The notes under the pieces were generated by a model. That model did not search any database and was not told the DNA's origin. It was given only the letters and a program-made list of their open reading frames with translations. This document shows positions 59,961 to 64,000 of a DNA stretch of 64,000 nt, piece by piece (position 1 is the first letter of the stretch; the number at the start of each line of letters is the position of its first letter). The translations under genes were made by a program, and so were the position numbers. Source of the DNA: Coriaria nepalensis (taxonomy: Eukaryota; Streptophyta; Magnoliopsida; Cucurbitales; Coriariaceae); NCBI GenBank assembly GCA_027186245.1, contig CP114487.1, forward strand, positions 3,353,501 to 3,417,500. Reading direction: 5' to 3'.

Positions 59961-60748
59961 GCAGTCATTAAAAATATGTAATAAATATAATATTATAAAA
60001 TTAATAAAATTGATATTTTTTTATATAATTATTAAATAATATATAATATTAAAAATTTTAAATTTATTTATATAATTATAATATTATATTAATACGATAC
60101 GATTAAAATTATAAATTATAAATTAAATTATGTGCAATATATTAAAATATAAAATTTTTAATTAATGGTTACTAATATGGTACACTAACATTATAAATGC
60201 AAGTGAGCTAGATTTGGATCACTGATATATATAAATATCTTAGTGAAAATATTTTATATAATTAGATTATATATGATACGATCTTATATAAATTAATTCT
60301 TTCTTAATATATTGTTTGTTATAAAAAAATTTATTCATATCAATAGATGATCATATGCAGATCAATCTAAATCTTGAGTAGTCATAAACTATTGTTTATG
60401 TTAACTAGACTATTTGATTCACTTGTCACGGTTTGTTTATAAAACATGCTAAATACTTTTATTTTGGAGATTCATCGAGATAAGCGGCTGTGAATATGAT
60501 TTATAGATATGGAATCCAAATCTTTTTTATACAAGATTGTATGATGATTCCCTTAAGAGTTAATTTTGGAACTGAATGATTTTGAACTCAAATTTATAAT
60601 TAAGTTATAAATTAATTGTTTACTAATAGATTAATAATACTTAAAGATAAAAAGATAATTAGAAATGTAAAATAGTAATTTTGACCAGCTCTAATTATCA
60701 ATCAATTATTTAAGGATTAAATTGTATATAATGATAATATCAATGGAC
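59961..60748. other. AT-rich spacer before LTR X
   Basis: No gene supported. Confidence 0.5.
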
Positions 60749-61710
60749 TATTAGAGGTTGCTCCATAATTTATTTTATAATTGAAAAAGTGTAATCTCAT
60801 ATTTTTAGTAGAATAATATTGAGATTAATAAATAAGGTTGATTAAATTAAAAAATTTAATTAATAATCTAATTTATTAGAGCTTTGAATTATAAATTCAT
60901 AGTCCTCAGGCTGCCTCTATAAAACATTGTATGGGGTAAGAGTGACAAAAAGGTAGAGAAAAGATTTATTTGCAAGAAAATTAGTTTTATGAGGTAAATA
61001 TATAATTATGAGATAATTTGTATTAATTAGTTAATTAGAGAATTAATTAATTAAAAAATATATTTTAATATTTTGATTTTCGAAATATACTATATAAAAT
61101 AATAATATATTTAATTTTGAATTAAATATATTGTATAATATTAATTTATTATGAGATATTAATTTAATGTTAAGATTGAGAAAGTCAAATTTAAATTGAT
61201 TTGAAAAATAATTTAATATTTAAATAAAATAATATATGATTTAAAATAGATAAGATTTTATTTTAAATTATATTTGAAAATATTTGATTGGATTAAATTG
61301 ATCACTAAAAGATATCTCATTATTTTATTATTATTTAATATTGTATTTGAATTATTAATTCAAATTAATTTAAAGTGTTTAAATTAAAAATAATATTAAA
61401 TAAAAACTCTAATAGAATTCTATAAATACATTATATTTTAATTATTTAGTATAGGAGTAAGGATCACCAAAAAAAAAAATTTGTCATCTCTACGTGCCAT
61501 ACACATCCTAGTGTGTTGTGAATCGATTTGGAAGTTTTTGGTATAAGTCTTAACAATCGATTTGTATGGACAAAGATATGATTCATCCATCTAGTATTTA
61601 ATATTAATTTATATATATATATAAGGGATTGTTAAATGTTTTTAGAAAATTTTTATTATATACTGAGATGAATAATCGCTTCCGCCGTGACTTTTTAAAC
61701 TAGATTTCCA
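60749..61710 (+). repeat. LTR-family X, copy 2 (5' LTR)
   Basis: It aligns along its length with 5710-6803. It ends in TTTCCA seven bases before a primer binding site, so this is a 5' LTR of an element reading rightward. Its start is less certain because the first 50 bases are poorly conserved between copies. Confidence 0.65.
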
Positions 61711-61716
61711 ATAATT

Positions 61717-61730
61717 TGGTATTAGAGCAG
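61717..61730 (+). other. Primer binding site for initiator tRNA-Met
   Basis: TGGTATTAGAGCAG differs at one base from the usual plant retrotransposon site TGGTATCAGAGC, complementary to the 3' end of initiator tRNA-Met. It directly follows the LTR. Confidence 0.8.
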
Positions 61731-62789
61731 TATATATATATATATATTAATCGATGTGTGAAATTCTTGTATTTTCATATATATGATATATGTATTTTGT
61801 ATGGATGATTATATTTTTTTAATTGGTATAATGGATTGTTAATTATATGATTTTGAGTTATGTTTTTTTCTTAAACTTTCTTTCTCTAGATTTTTATGTA
61901 TAGCTATTACGGGGCATAAGTTTTTTTTGTATAATTTTTTTATTGTAAAATTTTGCACCAAAGTCAACAAATGGGAAGAAAGAAGGAAGCCCTACGGTCG
62001 GGCACATGGACTTGTCCAGCGGCTGCCCCAGGTTGCAAGATTGTCCTGTGGCTCATCCCAGTTATGGGACATCCTAGGATGTTCTAGTCGCGGGAACTGT
62101 CCCACGACCCGATGCCATTGGTCGGACTAGCGGTTGTCCCAAGCCGCAGCCACCTGCGGCTTACCCTAGGGTTACCACGTGCTTCGACCAATGGCGCTTT
62201 AATGATCCGGGTCAAGGGTTCAACTCGTGATCCGTCCAGTCAATGGATTTGACCCATTTATTTGTAACTCAAAATATTGTATTTTTAAGCTCATCAACTT
62301 AATATTGGATTTTTTTAAAAGACAAATAGCTTGTTGGGTTTGACCCAAAAAAGTCTGAAGGCCCAAAAGAGTTTAAACACAAATGGAAATAATTAAGTTA
62401 AAATTTTAATTGGGGTTAGAAAAATTATTTTTCTATGAATTATGAAATTGGGCTTGATTTAAAGAATTACCAGTTGAACTCAAATTCAAGATGTCACAAG
62501 CTTAGGGAAGATTGTAATATTTGAAACCCGTATGTAATTTTTATCTCTTTATGTATTTGTATTTTTTTCAAAGGTTGTAATTTTTAGAAGTACCTAAAAT
62601 TACCCAATCCATTATATTTATTTATTTTTCTTGATTGATTTGATTGATAACATATTCATACATTAGTTAATTACATGTCATACATGAATACCCACACAAT
62701 TTTATTTTAAATCATGCATCTCATAAGAAGAAACATGATTTATTAGGATTGTCCTATGTGTTTATATGATTTATTTGGTGAAAATAATT
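61731..62789 (+). mobile_element. Leader of the LTR-family X element, with a GC-rich island
   Basis: Non-coding sequence following the primer binding site. At about 61975-62230 it turns GC-rich with recurring CTGCCCCAG, GTCCCA and GGTCGG words. A 67-codon frame across this (61927-62130) has no recognisable domain. Gag was not identified. Confidence 0.45.
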
Positions 62790-63128
62790 ACATTAATGGA
62801 TTAAGTTTTAAAGAGTTAAACTTGGTAAAAGCAATAGGAAGAATTGCTCAGATACTAGTAAGCGAGGCTTATTTGGGTCGTGTTGTAAATGCCTTGGCTA
62901 AGCCTATTGATTGTCGAAGTGAAATTTTAGCTTCTGAATCTCAGTTAATTGAATCCCCCGCTCCTGGTATTATTTCGAGAGGTTCCGTACATGAGCCTCT
63001 TCAAACATGACTTATTGTTATTGATTCGAGGATACCTATAGGAAGAGGTCAGCGAGAATTAATTATTGGAGACAGATAGACCGGTAAAATAATAGTAGCC
63101 ACAGATATGAATCTCAATAAAAAAGGGT
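62790..63128 (+). pseudogene. atpA: Nuclear insertion of chloroplast atpA (ATP synthase CF1 alpha), fragment
   Basis: The translation follows chloroplast CF1 alpha: [39 protein letters not shown], then EPLQT, stop, LIVIDS, IPIGRGQRELIIGDR, stop, TGKIIVATD. The match is clearly to the plastid, not the mitochondrial, alpha subunit. It covers only about 110 codons around the beginning of the nucleotide-binding domain; the GDRQTGK P-loop has Gln replaced by a stop. The two stops (TGA for a Gly codon, TAG for CAG) and the other changes are mostly C-to-T or G-to-A type, as expected of a methylated nuclear copy. It cannot make a working subunit. Confidence 0.9.
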
Positions 63129-64000
63129 GAAATCACACCTAATAAAGGCACATGTTTAAATTAGGCCTTAAATAACCAACTTCGTTAAAAAAGAATTTAA
63201 AGTTTTATGAATATAATTAGTCTATTAGTTATAAAGTAAGTTCACCTAAAACAATTCAGCTTATATTAAGATATGAATTAAAAAGTTTAAATTGAACCTA
63301 AGCCTAATAGGATTATATTCATTGGTTGATTAATTGGTAATTAATTTAAAATTAATTAATTAGTTTTATTTGAAAATATATGATGTTTTATGAAAACACA
63401 TATTTTTAAAATAAAGAGTAGAAGAAGGTTGATATGACAATATAACCTATAGTCTCCAATATTAGCACAGCACCATGAGATATGGAAGGGCCTCGAGACG
63501 GCTTTGTTTTCATCCACCTAAGGAAGGTTTCAGACCAATCTCAATACCACGGTTGGCTTCCTAAGAAGATAGGGAAAAGTGATGTATTTCGAACTTGATT
63601 CCGAGTTAAGTGATGGATCCCTAAGGCACTACTAACTTTCGAGTTAAGTCATGGATTCTGAAATAATGGGTTACACTCGCAATGACATAATTAAGTTTCA
63701 AGCGGTTATTTGTGTCTTGACTAAATAAATAGTAATTTATGAGTAAAATAGAATATATGAGATATTTAAGTTTTACTTGTAGGTTTGGGAATATTTCAAA
63801 ATTACTCTGAAATTTATAATACCGACCCTAAGGAGGAATATTAATTGTTGAGTTAATTTATCGTAGTTTAGTAATATATAATTTTATGTGTTTTATTTAT
63901 TGATTCATGCATTATATTTATTATTCTGAATTTTTGATATTTATTTCAATTATAATGAATCATGTATGTTTTATTTAATTTGAGCAATCATCATGTCTTC
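63129..64000. other. Non-coding sequence to the window edge, probably retroelement leader
   Basis: The stretch at 63430-63850 is less AT-rich and has a near-repeated phrase: CGAGTTAAGTGATGGAT at about 63602 and CGAGTTAAGTCATGGAT at about 63640. No protein homology was found. It may continue the element that starts with the LTR at 60749. Confidence 0.4.

Overview
This is an AT-rich stretch of flowering-plant nuclear DNA, most likely from a eudicot. Evidence: two plant-type genes with plant exon structure (an AKT1-like Shaker potassium channel and the start of a CYP734A-like P450), several families of plant LTR retrotransposons, Mutator-like and hAT transposon relics, and a decayed piece of chloroplast atpA. 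I cannot name the species. Only about 5 kb is ordinary host gene; the rest is layered transposon debris and AT-rich spacer.

Layout: 1-237 (minus) holds the first 79 codons of a CYP734A-type P450 running off the left edge. 4.07-9.44 kb is a degenerate Ty1/copia element with related flanking LTRs, broken up by a second LTR family (5.71-6.80 kb) whose other copy lies at 60.75-61.71 kb. 10.4-13.5 kb holds foldback elements, two SINE-like copies (one split by an insertion) and a degenerate repeat array. 17.4-19.8 kb is an internally deleted hAT element. 20.5-23.6 kb is a Ty3/gypsy relic. 28.0-29.1 kb is a second hAT relic and 29.6-31.3 kb a second copia pol relic.

The most unusual part is 24-49 kb. 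Three separate relics (A, about 24.0-27.8 kb; B, about 33.6-42.2 kb; C, about 45.2-49.0 kb) each encode a DUF1985 domain protein; in A and B it is followed by a ULP1-type (C48) cysteine protease domain. B also carries a MuDR-type transposase facing the protease gene. Each relic has its own set of short palindromic words and 35-100 bp hairpins, present both on the 5' side of its DUF1985 exon (in A and B apparently inside the first intron) and on the 3' side. The words are shared within a relic but differ between relics. ULP1-carrying Mutator-like elements are known in plants; I am not aware that this element-specific hairpin architecture has been described.

At the right, 52.85-57.23 kb holds an apparently intact 11-exon AKT1-like channel gene of 880 codons with one GC-AG intron. 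It is followed at 58.1-59.29 kb by a truncated copy of its exons 2-4 that has lost a splice acceptor and everything from the pore onward. Next come a GC-richer segment of unknown, possibly organellar, origin (59.44-59.96 kb), an LTR with a tRNA-Met-type primer binding site, and the atpA insertion (62.79-63.13 kb).

No tRNA, rRNA or CRISPR features were seen.
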